Positions 33,795 to 41,959 of a DNA stretch of 54,452 bases are shown one piece after another. Origin of the DNA: Candidatus Aminicenantes bacterium UBA2190 (GTDB lineage Bacteria; Acidobacteriota; Aminicenantia; UBA2199); contig DCVK01000021.1 of assembly GCA_002335385.1 (NCBI GenBank), positions 1-54,452 on the forward strand. Direction: 5' to 3'. The notes beneath the pieces were generated by a model. It did not search any database. It was not told the origin of the DNA and was given only the letters and a program-made list of their open reading frames with translations. Within the stretch, counting starts at the first letter, position 1, and every line of letters starts with the position of its first letter. A program made the position numbers and the translations under genes.

Positions 33795-35087
33795 TTACTC
33801 TCCTTTTTTCCTGGGATCGGTGATGACGCCGGTGATGGCGCTGGCGGCGGCCACGGCCGGCGAGCACAGGTACACCTCGGCGTTGGGATTCCCCATGCGC
33901 CCCTTGAAATTGCGGTTGGTGGTGGCCAGGGCGACGTCTCCGTCGGCCAGGGCGCCCTGGTGAACGCCCAGGCAGGGTCCGCAGCCCGAGTTCATGACCA
34001 CGGCGCCGGCCTCCATGAAGGTGGCGACATAGCCTTTCTTCAGGGCCTGCAGGTAGATGCGGGTCGAAGCCGGGAAAATGAGCATGCGCGTGCCCTTGGC
34101 CACCTTCCTGCCCTTGAGGATCTTGGCGGCGATGGCCAGGTCGTCCAGGCGGCCGTTGGTGCAGGAGCCGATGACGATCTGGTTGATCCTGACGCCCAGG
34201 ACGGCCTTGATGGGCTTGACATTGTCCACCGTGTGCGGGCAGGCGATCTGCGGCTGCAGCTTGGAAACGTTGATGGTGATCACCTGGTCGTACACCGCGT
34301 CCGCGTCGGGGCCGAACAGCCCGGGGACCTCCGTAACGCCCGCTTCCTCCTTGAGGTAGCGCAGCGTTTCGGAATCCGGGGGGACGATGCCGGAGGTCGC
34401 CCCGGCTTCGACGGTCATGTTGCAGATCACCAGGCGCCCCGAGGTCGACATGCTCTCGATGGCCGGTCCGTGGAACTCGATGACCTTGAAGTTGGCCCCT
34501 TCGGCACTGAGCTTGCCGACCAGGTGCAGGATCAGGTCCTTGGGCGCGACATGGCGCTTGAACTTGCCTTCGCAGACGACCTTGATGGTGCCGGGAACCT
34601 CGACATTCAGCACCTTGCCCAGCGCCCAGACCGCGGCCATCTCGGTGGCGCCGATGCCGAAGGAAAAGGCGCCCAGGGCGCCGTGGCTGGTGGTATGGCT
34701 GTCGGTGCCGACCACGACTTTCCCCGGACGCACGTAGCCGAACTCGGGGAGGATCTGGTGGCAGATGCCGCCGCCGTCGCCGCGGATGTCGTGGAACTTG
34801 GTGATGCCCTGCCTGGCCACGAAGTCGCGGATCTTCTTCTGGTTGCCGGCCGTCTTCGAGCTCTCTGCCGGCACGCGGTGGTCGAAGATGATGGCGATCC
34901 TTGACGGATCCCATACCTTGGCCTCGAGCCCGGTATCCTTGTAGATCTCGTTGAACTGGTTGATTACCAGCGCCCCGTTCTCGTGCGACATGGCCAGGTC
35001 GACCTTCGGCTCCACCACGTCGCCGGCCTTGACCGCGGATTGCCCGCTGGCCCCGGCCAGTATCTTTTCAACCATTGTCATGCCCAT
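33795..35087 (-). CDS. leuC: Aconitase-superfamily large subunit (LeuC-like)
   Basis: 430 residues. ATG 35087 is 7 nt after a perfect AGGAGG; upstream in-frame codons are shadow. The [4Fe-4S]-binding cysteines are in IGSCTNGRLDDL (near 306) and NSGCGPCLG (near 366-369), and HDIRGDGGGICHQILPEFG and GTDSHTTSHGALGAFSFGIGATEM are the substrate loops. It catalyses dehydration/rehydration isomerisation of a 2- or 3-hydroxy tricarboxylate or dicarboxylate; which one depends on the partner and pathway (isopropylmalate, citramalate or citrate). In this operon the next step is an isocitrate/isopropylmalate-type dehydrogenase, the usual partner. Confidence 0.9.
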   Translation of the reverse strand: MGMTMVEKILAGASGQSAVKAGDVVEPKVDLAMSHENGALVINQFNEIYKDTGLEAKVWDPSRIAIIFDHRVPAESSKTAGNQKKIRDFVARQGITKFHDIRGDGGGICHQILPEFGYVRPGKVVVGTDSHTTSHGALGAFSFGIGATEMAAVWALGKVLNVEVPGTIKVVCEGKFKRHVAPKDLILHLVGKLSAEGANFKVIEFHGPAIESMSTSGRLVICNMTVEAGATSGIVPPDSETLRYLKEEAGVTEVPGLFGPDADAVYDQVITINVSKLQPQIACPHTVDNVKPIKAVLGVRINQIVIGSCTNGRLDDLAIAAKILKGRKVAKGTRMLIFPASTRIYLQALKKGYVATFMEAGAVVMNSGCGPCLGVHQGALADGDVALATTNRNFKGRMGNPNAEVYLCSPAVAAASAITGVITDPRKKGE

Positions 35088-35115
35088 GATGATACCTCCT
35101 TGTTTTTCCCGGCGC

Positions 35116-36309
35116 TCAAATGGCGCCCTTTTCCCTGAATGCCTTGATTTTCTCTGCCGAGTATCCCAGCCCCTTGAGGATCTCCTCCGTGTGGGCCGAG
35201 AGGCGCGGCGGCGGCGCATCGATCGCCGCCGGAGTCTTGGAGAACTTGGCGGTGAGGTTGAACAGCTTGATATCGCCGATGCCCGCTTCCTTGACCGTGG
35301 CGATCACCTGACGGTGCTGGCTTTGCGGCTGCAGCAGCGCCTTCTCCAGGCTGTGGATGTCGCCGGTGGGAATTCCCTTGTCGTTCAGTGCATCCACCCA
35401 GTGTTCCGTCGGCTTTTGGCGGAGCTTCTCCTCCAGCAGCGGCGTGAGCTGTTTGCGGTTGGCTTTCCGCGTGTCGCGCTCCTGGAAGCGCGGGTCGGTC
35501 TTCAGTTCGGGCACGCCCAGCGCGTCGGCCAGGTCCTCCCACTGCTTCTGCTGGTTGGCGGCGATGTTGATGTAGCCGTCCTTGGTGACGAAAGTGCCAG
35601 AGGGGGCAGCCGTGAAGTTATCGTTCCCCATCAGCACCGGCTGCTGCCCGCCGATGAGCAGGTTGGCCGCCACCCAGCCCATCAGCGGCATGATCGAGTC
35701 GAGCATGGCGATGTCGATGAACTGCCCCTCGTTGCTGCGCTCGCGGTGAAAGAGGGCGGCCATGATGGCGAAGGCGGCATTCAGGCCGCCGACCGTGTCG
35801 CAGACCGGGAAGCCGGCGCGCAGCGGGTTGAGCCGTTCGTCACCGTTGACGGCCATGACTCCGCTCAAGCCCTGGATGATCTGGTCGTAGGCCGGCTTGA
35901 AGGCGTCGGGCCCGGTCTGGCCGAAGCCGGAAATGGCACAATAGATCAGCCGCGGGTTGATCTCGGAAAGCTTCTGGTAGGAAAAGCCCAGCCGCTCCAT
36001 GACGCCGGGCCGGAAGTTCTCGACCAGCACGTCGGCCCCCTGAACCAGCTTGCGGAAGATCTCCTTGGCCTCGTCGAACTTGAGGTTCAGCGTCAGCGAC
36101 TTCTTGTTGGCGTTCTGGGCCAGGAAACTGGTCCCCATCAGCTGCTGGTTGAGCGGGTTGACATTGCCCAGCTTGCGGGCCAGGTCGCCGCCGTCGGGGT
36201 TTTCCACCTTGACCACCTCGGCGCCCAGCAGCGCCAGGTGCATGGTGGCGAAAGGACCGGACAGGACATTGGTCAGGTCGAGGACCCTGACATTCTCCAG
36301 TAATTTCAT
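35116..36309 (-). CDS. CaiB/BaiF-family (class III) CoA-transferase
   Basis: 397 residues, the full family length. It opens LLENVRVLDLTNVLSGPFAT, and the nucleophilic Asp lies in GQFIDIAMLDSIM. Other family features include ENPDGGDLARK, LNLKFDEAKEIF and ADVLVENFRPGVMERLG. Class III transferases move CoA between organic acids (for example succinyl-CoA and citramalate, itaconate or mesaconate in known cases). It sits directly beside an HMG-CoA-lyase-type lyase, an arrangement also found for succinyl-CoA:citramalate transferase with citramalyl-CoA lyase. Substrates are inferred from context only. Confidence 0.93.
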   Translation of the reverse strand: MKLLENVRVLDLTNVLSGPFATMHLALLGAEVVKVENPDGGDLARKLGNVNPLNQQLMGTSFLAQNANKKSLTLNLKFDEAKEIFRKLVQGADVLVENFRPGVMERLGFSYQKLSEINPRLIYCAISGFGQTGPDAFKPAYDQIIQGLSGVMAVNGDERLNPLRAGFPVCDTVGGLNAAFAIMAALFHRERSNEGQFIDIAMLDSIMPLMGWVAANLLIGGQQPVLMGNDNFTAAPSGTFVTKDGYINIAANQQKQWEDLADALGVPELKTDPRFQERDTRKANRKQLTPLLEEKLRQKPTEHWVDALNDKGIPTGDIHSLEKALLQPQSQHRQVIATVKEAGIGDIKLFNLTAKFSKTPAAIDAPPPRLSAHTEEILKGLGYSAEKIKAFREKGAI

Positions 36310-36321
36310 GCTCGCACTCCT

Positions 36322-37242
36322 TTACTGTGCTTTTTTAAAATTCACGATGGAGCCCGCTTTCAGGATGAAGCCGGGCAGCTCGCGTTCGAAAAAGCGGCCG
36401 AGGTCGCGGGCGGTTTCCAACAGCTTTTCCAGGTTGACACTCTCCAGCAGACCTTGGCGCTGAAGCGAATGGACCAGGTCCTCGCTGCAGACATTGCCGG
36501 CCGCGACTTTGGTGAAAGGGCAGCCGCCCAGCCCGCCCAGGGCCGATTCGAAATAGGTGACGCCGGTCCGCAACGCGGCATAGCAGTTGGCCAGGCCAAG
36601 CCCGTAGGTATTGTGGAAATGGCAGGCCAGTTCGACCTGGCCGTCGCGCTTCAGGATCTCCCCGTACAACGCCTCGACCTGCGGCGGATAGGCGTGGCCG
36701 GCCGTATCGGCCAGGCTGATGTTGCGGATGCCCGCCGCCAGGTACTTGTCGACGATGGACAGAATCCGCTCAAGCGGGATGGGACCCTCGAAGCCGCAGC
36801 CGAACGCCGATTGAATGGAGACTTGGATGCGCTTCTGCGCCTTCATGGCCGCCTGGGCCATGGCGATGATCTGGCCCGTGGCCTCCTCGGTGCTTTTGCC
36901 GGTGTTCTTGCGGCTGTGGGTGTCGCTCGCCGACACCCCCATGCAGAACAGGTCGACCCCGCAGGCCAGGCCGCGCTCCAAACCCTTTTCGTTAAGGACC
37001 AGGCCGGAAAAGACCGCCCCGGAAGGCTTGCCGCCGGACCGGGAAAAATGCTGGAACAGCCTGTCGCTGTCGGCCATCTGCGGGACCTTTTCGGGGTTGA
37101 CGAACGACCCGAGCTGGATCATATCGATGCCGGCGGCGAGGAGCCCCTCCAACCAGGCGATCTTCTTCTCCAGTGGCACGACCTGCTTCTCGATCTGCAG
37201 CCCGTCGCGCAAGCCGACTTCATGGATCTTTATTTCATTCAT
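36322..37242 (-). CDS. HMG-CoA-lyase-family protein (HMG-CoA or citramalyl-CoA lyase)
   Basis: 306 residues, TIM-barrel HMGL family. ATG 37242 begins EIKIHEVGLRDGLQIE, which holds the catalytic Arg-Asp. The metal-binding His pair is HFHNTYGLGLAN, and the mobile loop with the catalytic Cys is GLGGCPFTKVAAGN. It therefore has every residue needed for lyase activity, cleaving a 3-hydroxyacyl-CoA to acetyl-CoA plus a ketoacid. Leucine breakdown (HMG-CoA) is the default reading, but the neighbouring CoA-transferase and LeuCD-dehydrogenase set make (R)-citramalyl-CoA an attractive alternative. No AUF1-type methylglutaconyl hydratase is nearby, which weakens the leucine reading. Confidence 0.88.
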   Translation of the reverse strand: MNEIKIHEVGLRDGLQIEKQVVPLEKKIAWLEGLLAAGIDMIQLGSFVNPEKVPQMADSDRLFQHFSRSGGKPSGAVFSGLVLNEKGLERGLACGVDLFCMGVSASDTHSRKNTGKSTEEATGQIIAMAQAAMKAQKRIQVSIQSAFGCGFEGPIPLERILSIVDKYLAAGIRNISLADTAGHAYPPQVEALYGEILKRDGQVELACHFHNTYGLGLANCYAALRTGVTYFESALGGLGGCPFTKVAAGNVCSEDLVHSLQRQGLLESVNLEKLLETARDLGRFFERELPGFILKAGSIVNFKKAQ

Positions 37243-37290
37243 CGGGCGTTCTCCCTCTCCATTCTGGCGTGTGCCGGACACAGGGCCGGG

Positions 37291-38436
37291 CTACAGCTTC
37301 GCGGCGATCGCCTCGGCCATTTCCAGCGTCTTGCTGTTGCCGCCCATGTCATATGTGCGCACCTTGCCTTCCTTGATGATCGCGGCCACGGCCTTCTCGA
37401 TCTTGGCGCCCATCTCCTTTTCCCCCAGCCAGTCCAGCATCATCTTGGCCGCCAGGATGGTGGCGATGGGATTGGCCTTGTACTGGCCGGCGTACTTGGG
37501 CGCCGAGCCGTGGGTAGGCTCGAAGACGGCCAACTTGTCGCCGATGTTGCCCGAGCAGCCGAAGCCCAGGCCTCCGACCATCTGGGCGCAGAGGTCGGAG
37601 ACGATGTCGCCGAACATGTTGGTGGCGACCAGCACCGAGTAATTCTTGGGGTTTTTCAGCAGCCACATGCAGATGGCGTCGATGTTGGCGTCGTCCATCT
37701 GGATGCCGGGGTAGTCCTTGGCCACTTCCTTGCCGATCTCCAGGAAAAGTCCCTCGGTGGCGCGGACGACGTTGGCCTTGTGGATCACGGTCACCTTGGG
37801 ATAGCCGTGCTTCTTCGCATATTCAAATGCGGCGCGGATGATGCGCTCGGAACCCTTGCGGGTGTTGATCTTGCAGGTGATGGCATACTGGTCCAGGGGC
37901 ACGTCCTTGAAGGCGGCGAAGCCCTTGGCGTTCTTCAGCAGCACGTCCTTGACTTCCTGGGGCACGGGGCTGAACTCCACCCCGGAATACAGGTCCTCGG
38001 TGTTCTCGCGGAAGACCACGAGATCGATCCCTTCCTTGTAATTGATGGAATTACCCGGGTAGGCCTTGCAGGGGCGCAGGCAGGTCCAGAGGTCGAACAG
38101 CTGGCGCATGCGAACGATCGGCGAGCGATAGACCAGGCCCTTGCCCTTCAGCTCGGGTACCAACTCGGCCTCGGCGGCCTTGACCGGCTTGGAGGTGATG
38201 GCGCCGAACATGGCGGCTTCGACGCTCTTCAGAAGATCGATGGTGCGCTGCGGAAAGGACTCGCCCTCCTTGCACCAGAACTCCCAGCCGATGTCACCGT
38301 GAAGGTACTCGGCGTTAAAATTGAGTTTGTCCAGGACAATTTTGGCCGCCGCCATCACTTCCTTGCCAATGCCGTCACCCGGAAGCCAGGCGATCTTGTA
38401 CTTCTTGCCATGCGGTTTCTCGCCGGAAACGCTCAT
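37291..38436 (-). CDS. Isocitrate/isopropylmalate dehydrogenase family, beta-decarboxylating
   Basis: 381 residues; ATG 38436 lies after AAGGAGGA. It has WLPGDGIGKEV, VVFRENTEDLYSGVE, a helix YRSPIVRMRQLFDLWTCLRP and ATNMFGDIVSDLCAQMVGGLG, the metal-binding Asp loop. In isocitrate dehydrogenases the helix carries S-x-N-x-x-x-R; here it is S-P-I-V-R-M-R, keeping Ser and Arg but replacing Asn by Ile. That hydrophobic change could fit a methyl- or alkyl-malate substrate. Cofactor choice (NAD or NADP) is not decidable here. It oxidatively decarboxylates a malate-type substrate to a 2-oxoacid as the first gene of the six-gene operon; the promoter lies just upstream. Confidence 0.88.
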   Translation of the reverse strand: MSVSGEKPHGKKYKIAWLPGDGIGKEVMAAAKIVLDKLNFNAEYLHGDIGWEFWCKEGESFPQRTIDLLKSVEAAMFGAITSKPVKAAEAELVPELKGKGLVYRSPIVRMRQLFDLWTCLRPCKAYPGNSINYKEGIDLVVFRENTEDLYSGVEFSPVPQEVKDVLLKNAKGFAAFKDVPLDQYAITCKINTRKGSERIIRAAFEYAKKHGYPKVTVIHKANVVRATEGLFLEIGKEVAKDYPGIQMDDANIDAICMWLLKNPKNYSVLVATNMFGDIVSDLCAQMVGGLGFGCSGNIGDKLAVFEPTHGSAPKYAGQYKANPIATILAAKMMLDWLGEKEMGAKIEKAVAAIIKEGKVRTYDMGGNSKTLEMAEAIAAKL

Positions 38437-38469
38437 ATCTTCCTCCTTATTGCAAAGTAATGCACGGTT

Positions 38470-38498
38470 TGTATAGCATAGAAAAATTGCTTCGTCAA
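38470..38498 (-). promoter_or_regulatory. Sigma-70 promoter for the dehydrogenase-to-leuD operon
   Basis: Minus strand TTGACG (38498-38493), 17-nt spacer, TATACA (38475-38470). It drives the six-gene run 38436 to 32480. Confidence 0.75.
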
Positions 38499-38541
38499 TC
38501 CGGCGCAAGCTCCGGCTGCAAGTCCGCTCATGCGCTGAAAT

Positions 38542-38570
38542 TTGCCAGCCGACGGGTCTTTTGCTACAAT
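38542..38570 (+). promoter_or_regulatory. Sigma-70 promoter for rimO
   Basis: TTGCCA at 38542-38547, 17-nt spacer, TACAAT at 38565-38570 with an extended TGC. Back to back with the minus-strand promoter at 38470-38498. Confidence 0.75.
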
Positions 38571-38600
38571 GACAGGGCAATCAGAAAAACAGCGATCCCC

Positions 38601-39929
38601 ATGAGAGAAAAGCGATGTAAAAAATACCGCCGTGCAGCTTTCGTCAGCCTGGGCTGCTTCAAGAACACCGTCGACAGCGAAGTGCTGGCCGGCATGCTCC
38701 AGGAACGAGGACTGGACCTCGTCTCCGAATACGAGGCCCCCGACTGGCTGATCATCAACACCTGCGGCTTCATCCGCGACGCCAAGGAAGAGAGCATCGG
38801 GGAGATACTGGCCGCGCTGGAGAAAAAGGAAAAAGGGGAGATCCGGCGCCTGGCCGTTTTTGGCTGCCTGATCCAGCGTTATTACCGGGACCTGCGGGAG
38901 ACCTTCGCCGCCGCCGACATCCTCTGGGGAGTCAACGACATCGAGGCATTGGCCGACGCCATCGCCGTTGGCCGGCCGGTTTCCTATCCGGACCGGGAAT
39001 TGTTCCTGTATAGCGACAAGCATCGCCGCCTGACATTCACTACGGCCAATTCCTCCTTCATAAAGATCTCCGAGGGCTGCGACATGGCATGCAGTTTCTG
39101 CGCCATCCCGCAGATCCGCGGCCCCTTCCGCTCGCGGACGATCCCGTCCATCGTCAGGGAGGCCGAGGCGCTGAAAAGGAGGGGCGTGGAGGAATTGAAC
39201 CTCATATCACAGAACTCCACCTATTTCGGCAGGGAAAGGGGAAAGGCCTCGCTGCTCCCGTCCCTGTTGAAAGAGATCTCTTCCCTGGGATTCCGCTGGC
39301 TGCGCGTCCTGTACCTGATGCCCGAGGAGGTCACCGCGGACATCCTCGAAGGCTTCGATCGGCCTGCCATCCTGCCGTACTTCGATCTTCCCTTTCAACA
39401 CGTCTCCCCGCGCATCCTGAAGAAAATGAAGCGCGGCGGGAGCTATGCGAGGAACCTGCGCCTGGTGCGCGACATCCGCCGTCGCTTCCCCGGCGCGGTA
39501 CTGCGCAGCACCTTCATCGTCGGCTTTCCCGGCGAGGGCGAGGACGACTTCCGGCAATTGCTCGATTTCGCCGCGGAAGCCGGGCTGGAACGCATCGGCG
39601 CTTTCGCCTTCTCACCCGAGGAGAATACCGGCAGCTTTGCGCTGCCCGGCCGCAAGAGTCCACGTACGGTCGCGGAGAGAAAACGCCGGCTGCTCGACCA
39701 ATCCGACAGGAACCTGCGGCGCTTCAACAAGGGGCTGGTGGGTAAATCCCTTGACTTCCTGCCACTGGGTCCCTGGACCCACGACAGCACCATCGGCCGC
39801 GTCTGGGCGCAGGCGCCCGAGGTCGACGGCCACTGCCGGGTCAAGGTTCGCTTCAGCGAAGGCGCGGCCATGTTCCCCGTGCGTGTAAGCGGCTGCGAGA
39901 ACGGAATGCTGCTGGGAGAAAAATCATGA
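38601..39929 (+). CDS. rimO: Ribosomal protein S12 methylthiotransferase
   Basis: 442 residues. The N-terminal MTTase domain opens AFVSLGCFKNTVDSE, the RimO hallmark, with NTCGFI near residue 54 and GCLIQRY further on supplying three Cys for one cluster. The radical-SAM cluster is CDMACSFCAIP near 160-167. Downstream LDLPFQHVSPRILKKMKR and STFIVGFPGE follow the usual barrel, and the C-terminal TRAM domain ends the protein. It adds a methylthio group to the beta-carbon of a conserved Asp in S12. ATG 38601 has no Shine-Dalgarno that I can see but is 30 nt after a good promoter. Overlaps pgpA by ATGA. Confidence 0.95.
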   Translation: MREKRCKKYRRAAFVSLGCFKNTVDSEVLAGMLQERGLDLVSEYEAPDWLIINTCGFIRDAKEESIGEILAALEKKEKGEIRRLAVFGCLIQRYYRDLRETFAAADILWGVNDIEALADAIAVGRPVSYPDRELFLYSDKHRRLTFTTANSSFIKISEGCDMACSFCAIPQIRGPFRSRTIPSIVREAEALKRRGVEELNLISQNSTYFGRERGKASLLPSLLKEISSLGFRWLRVLYLMPEEVTADILEGFDRPAILPYFDLPFQHVSPRILKKMKRGGSYARNLRLVRDIRRRFPGAVLRSTFIVGFPGEGEDDFRQLLDFAAEAGLERIGAFAFSPEENTGSFALPGRKSPRTVAERKRRLLDQSDRNLRRFNKGLVGKSLDFLPLGPWTHDSTIGRVWAQAPEVDGHCRVKVRFSEGAAMFPVRVSGCENGMLLGEKS

Positions 39930-40384
39930 AGAAGATCGGCGTTGTTGTCGCCACGTTCTTTGGCACCGGCTTTCTGCCCGTGGCCCCGGGGACCTGGGCG
40001 TCGGCTTTCGTGGCGATCGGCGTTTATTTCACTCCGCTGGCCGGCGCGCCGTTCATCGTGATGGCCGGCGTCACGGCGGCCGTGTTCGCGTTGGGCGTCC
40101 CGGCCGCCAGCGTCTGCGAAGCTCATTTCGGCAAAAAGGATCCCCGTCCCTGCGTGATCGACGAAGTGGCCGGCCAACTGGTCAGCCTCTGGTTTCTGCC
40201 ACGCCAGGCGGGTTATTACATGGCCGCCTTTTTCCTGTTCCGCATCTTCGATATCGTAAAACCTTTTCCAGTGAGGAAAAGCGAGTCCCTGCCCGGTGGC
40301 CTCGGCATCATGACCGACGACGTGCTGGCCGGTGCCTACGTTCTGGCGCTCCTGCTGCTGGCCCGGCGCTTTCTCTTCGCCTGA
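39926..40384 (+). CDS. pgpA: Phosphatidylglycerophosphatase A
   Basis: 152 residues, three to four membrane helices. FFGTGFLPVAPGTWAS at the N-terminus and the acidic VIDEVAGQLVSLWF near residue 74 are the PgpA signature; MTDDVLAGAY is the second acidic motif. It dephosphorylates phosphatidylglycerol phosphate in the inner membrane to make phosphatidylglycerol. Its ATG overlaps the rimO stop (ATGA), so the two are translated together. Confidence 0.94.
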   Translation: MKKIGVVVATFFGTGFLPVAPGTWASAFVAIGVYFTPLAGAPFIVMAGVTAAVFALGVPAASVCEAHFGKKDPRPCVIDEVAGQLVSLWFLPRQAGYYMAAFFLFRIFDIVKPFPVRKSESLPGGLGIMTDDVLAGAYVLALLLLARRFLFA

Positions 40385-40397
40385 GACGACCGGGCGA

Positions 40398-40426
40398 TTG
40401 CTTTTTTTGCGGGGAAAGTGTAAAAT
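40398..40426 (+). promoter_or_regulatory. Sigma-70 promoter for rpmB
   Basis: TTGCTT at 40398-40403, 17-nt spacer, TAAAAT at 40421-40426. AAAAGGAGG and ATG 40458 follow. Confidence 0.75.
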
Positions 40427-40457
40427 AGGCCGTACATGTGAAAAGGAGGCTCCTGCC

Positions 40458-40649
40458 ATGGCAAAAGAATGCGATATATGCGGGAAAAAACCGGTATACG
40501 GCCACAACGTCAGCCATTCCCATAAATTGACCAATCGCCGCTGGGAACCGAACCTGCAAAAGGTCAAGGTGGTGGTTGACGGCCAGACCAAATCCCTGCG
40601 GGTCTGTACCGCCTGCATCCGCTCCGGCAAAGTCAAAAAAGTCGTCTGA
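40458..40649 (+). CDS. rpmB: 50S ribosomal protein L28
   Basis: 63 residues, the normal length. It starts AKECDICGKKPVYGHNVSHSH and contains NRRWEPNLQKV. Two CxxC pairs (CDIC and CTAC) form the zinc-ribbon C+ version of L28. AAAGGAGG precedes the ATG. Not next to rpmG as in many genomes; it has its own promoter. Confidence 0.97.
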   Translation: MAKECDICGKKPVYGHNVSHSHKLTNRRWEPNLQKVKVVVDGQTKSLRVCTACIRSGKVKKVV

Positions 40650-40663
40650 CCGCTTCCCCTGGC

Positions 40664-41152
40664 TTGAAACCCCAACCCGCGAGCGCCCTCGCAACGAAGA
40701 AAAGGATCGGTCTTATCGGCGGCAGCTCCCCCGCGTTCCGGCACCTGCGCATCGCCGAAGAGATGGGGCGCTGCATCGCCGAGAACGGCTTCGTGCTGGT
40801 CAACGGCGGCATGAAGGGGGTCATGGAGGCCTCCGCCAGAGGCGCCAAGTCGCAGGGCGGATGGGTGATCGGCATCCTGCCGGGAAAATCGGCCCAGGAC
40901 GCGAATCCTTACACCGACATCGCCGTTCCCACCGGACTGGGATTCTTGCGCAACGCCCTGGTGGTGCTGAACTCCGATTGCCTGGTGGCGATCGCCGGCG
41001 CCTATGGTACCCTCTCCGAGATCGCCTACACCCAGATATACGGCCGGAAAGTATTCGGCATCGAAACCTGGGACATCCCCGGCGTGACCCCGGCGGCTTC
41101 CGTCCGGGACGCCATGGAACAGATCCTCGCCTTCTTCCGGAGGCAGAAGTAA
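40664..41152 (+). CDS. TIGR00725/LOG-like Rossmann-fold protein
   Basis: 162 residues from TTG 40664, 14 nt after rpmB; no better start is visible and no clear ribosome site. The Rossmann-like core has IGLIGGSSPAF, LVNGGMKGVMEASARGAKSQGG, IGILPGKS and YGTLSEIA. These match the TIGR00725 branch of the LOG/DprA-like superfamily; LOG proteins release cytokinin from its nucleotide, but for this branch the substrate is not established. It lacks the PGGxGTxxE ending of canonical LOG (here AGAYGTLSEI), so I avoid that name. Confidence 0.85.
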   Translation: MKPQPASALATKKRIGLIGGSSPAFRHLRIAEEMGRCIAENGFVLVNGGMKGVMEASARGAKSQGGWVIGILPGKSAQDANPYTDIAVPTGLGFLRNALVVLNSDCLVAIAGAYGTLSEIAYTQIYGRKVFGIETWDIPGVTPAASVRDAMEQILAFFRRQK

Positions 41153-41167
41153 AAATCGCCGGACCCC

Positions 41168-41935
41168 ATGACCAATAACTACCGCGTGGTTGTCCATTTC
41201 GACGGCACCGAGTACTACGGCTGGCAGTTCCAGACGGCCGAATACCCGACCATCCAGGCCGAAATGATCCGGGCGCTGAAGATCATCGCCAAGAAACAGG
41301 TGCTGGTCACCGGCAGCTCGCGCACCGACGCCGGCGTCCATTCCAGCGGCCTGACCGCCAACTTTCACCTGCCGGTGGCCATCGAGCCCGACTCGCTGCG
41401 CCGGGCGCTGAACTCACTGCTGCCCAGGGACATCCGCATCATGGAATGCGAGCTGATGGACAAGGCGTTCAACGCCCGCTTCGGCGCCGTCAGCAAAACC
41501 TACGTCTACCACATCTTCACCGGCCAGGTGCAGTCGCCCTTCAACCAGCGTTTCGCCCTGCATGTCCCCTTCCCCCTGGACCTGAAGTCCATGCGCCGGG
41601 CCGTCCGTCACTTCGTGGGCCAGAAGGATTTCTCCTCGTTCACTTCGGATGAGCCCGGCAAGAAACGCCTGCGCGAGGTGGACCTGTTCACGATGCGGGT
41701 CAAGAACGAGGAGATCACTCTCACCGTCCGCGGCAAGAGCTTCCTGCGCTACATGGTACGCAACATGGTCGGGACGCTGATCGACGTCGGCCGGGGCAAG
41801 ATTGCTGCCGGAGATATTCCCGCCATCTTCGCGGCCAAGGATCGCCGCCGGGCGGGACAGACCGCGCCGGCCAAGGGCCTCATGCTGGTGAAGGTGGAAT
41901 ACGGCCAGGAAGAAACGGGGAACTCCGGGAAATAG
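41168..41935 (+). CDS. truA: tRNA pseudouridine synthase A
   Basis: 255 residues. It makes pseudouridine at positions 38-40 of tRNA anticodon stems. YYGWQFQ is near residue 18, the catalytic Asp is in SSRTDAGVHS (D about 54), and SFLRYMVRNMVGTLIDVGRGK is the conserved C-terminal helix. Full length for TruA. No clear Shine-Dalgarno. It ends before a GC-rich stem at 41935-41950 facing nfnB. Confidence 0.96.
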   Translation: MTNNYRVVVHFDGTEYYGWQFQTAEYPTIQAEMIRALKIIAKKQVLVTGSSRTDAGVHSSGLTANFHLPVAIEPDSLRRALNSLLPRDIRIMECELMDKAFNARFGAVSKTYVYHIFTGQVQSPFNQRFALHVPFPLDLKSMRRAVRHFVGQKDFSSFTSDEPGKKRLREVDLFTMRVKNEEITLTVRGKSFLRYMVRNMVGTLIDVGRGKIAAGDIPAIFAAKDRRRAGQTAPAKGLMLVKVEYGQEETGNSGK

Positions 41936-41950
41936 GGCCCGCTCAGGCCC
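41935..41950. terminator. Weak GC stem between convergent truA and nfnB
   Basis: GGGCC (41935-41939) and GGCCC (41946-41950) can pair with loop CGCTCA. There is no T run on either side, so an intrinsic terminator is only possible, not clear. Confidence 0.25.
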
Positions 41951-41959
41951 GGGACGGCT

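Noticed and set aside
33292..34914. 540-codon frame fusing leuD to upstream sequence
   Set aside because: leuC occupies 33795-35087 in another frame; leuD proper starts at ATG 33792. The extension is shadow.
33292..35087. Homoaconitase for lysine synthesis by the aminoadipate route
   Set aside because: The LeuD specificity loop has Ala where homoaconitases have Arg, and no homocitrate synthase-like gene accompanies it (the HMGL gene has lyase motifs).
36454..38460. 668-codon plus-strand frame opposite the lyase and dehydrogenase genes
   Set aside because: Antisense shadow of well-recognised enzymes; no motif and no ribosome site. The same holds for 30566-32413, 20192-21691, 39443-41368 and 34951-36303.
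40664..41152. Cytokinin riboside phosphoribohydrolase (LOG)
   Set aside because: The PGGxGTxxE motif is replaced by AGAYGTLSE, placing it in the TIGR00725 branch whose substrate is unknown.
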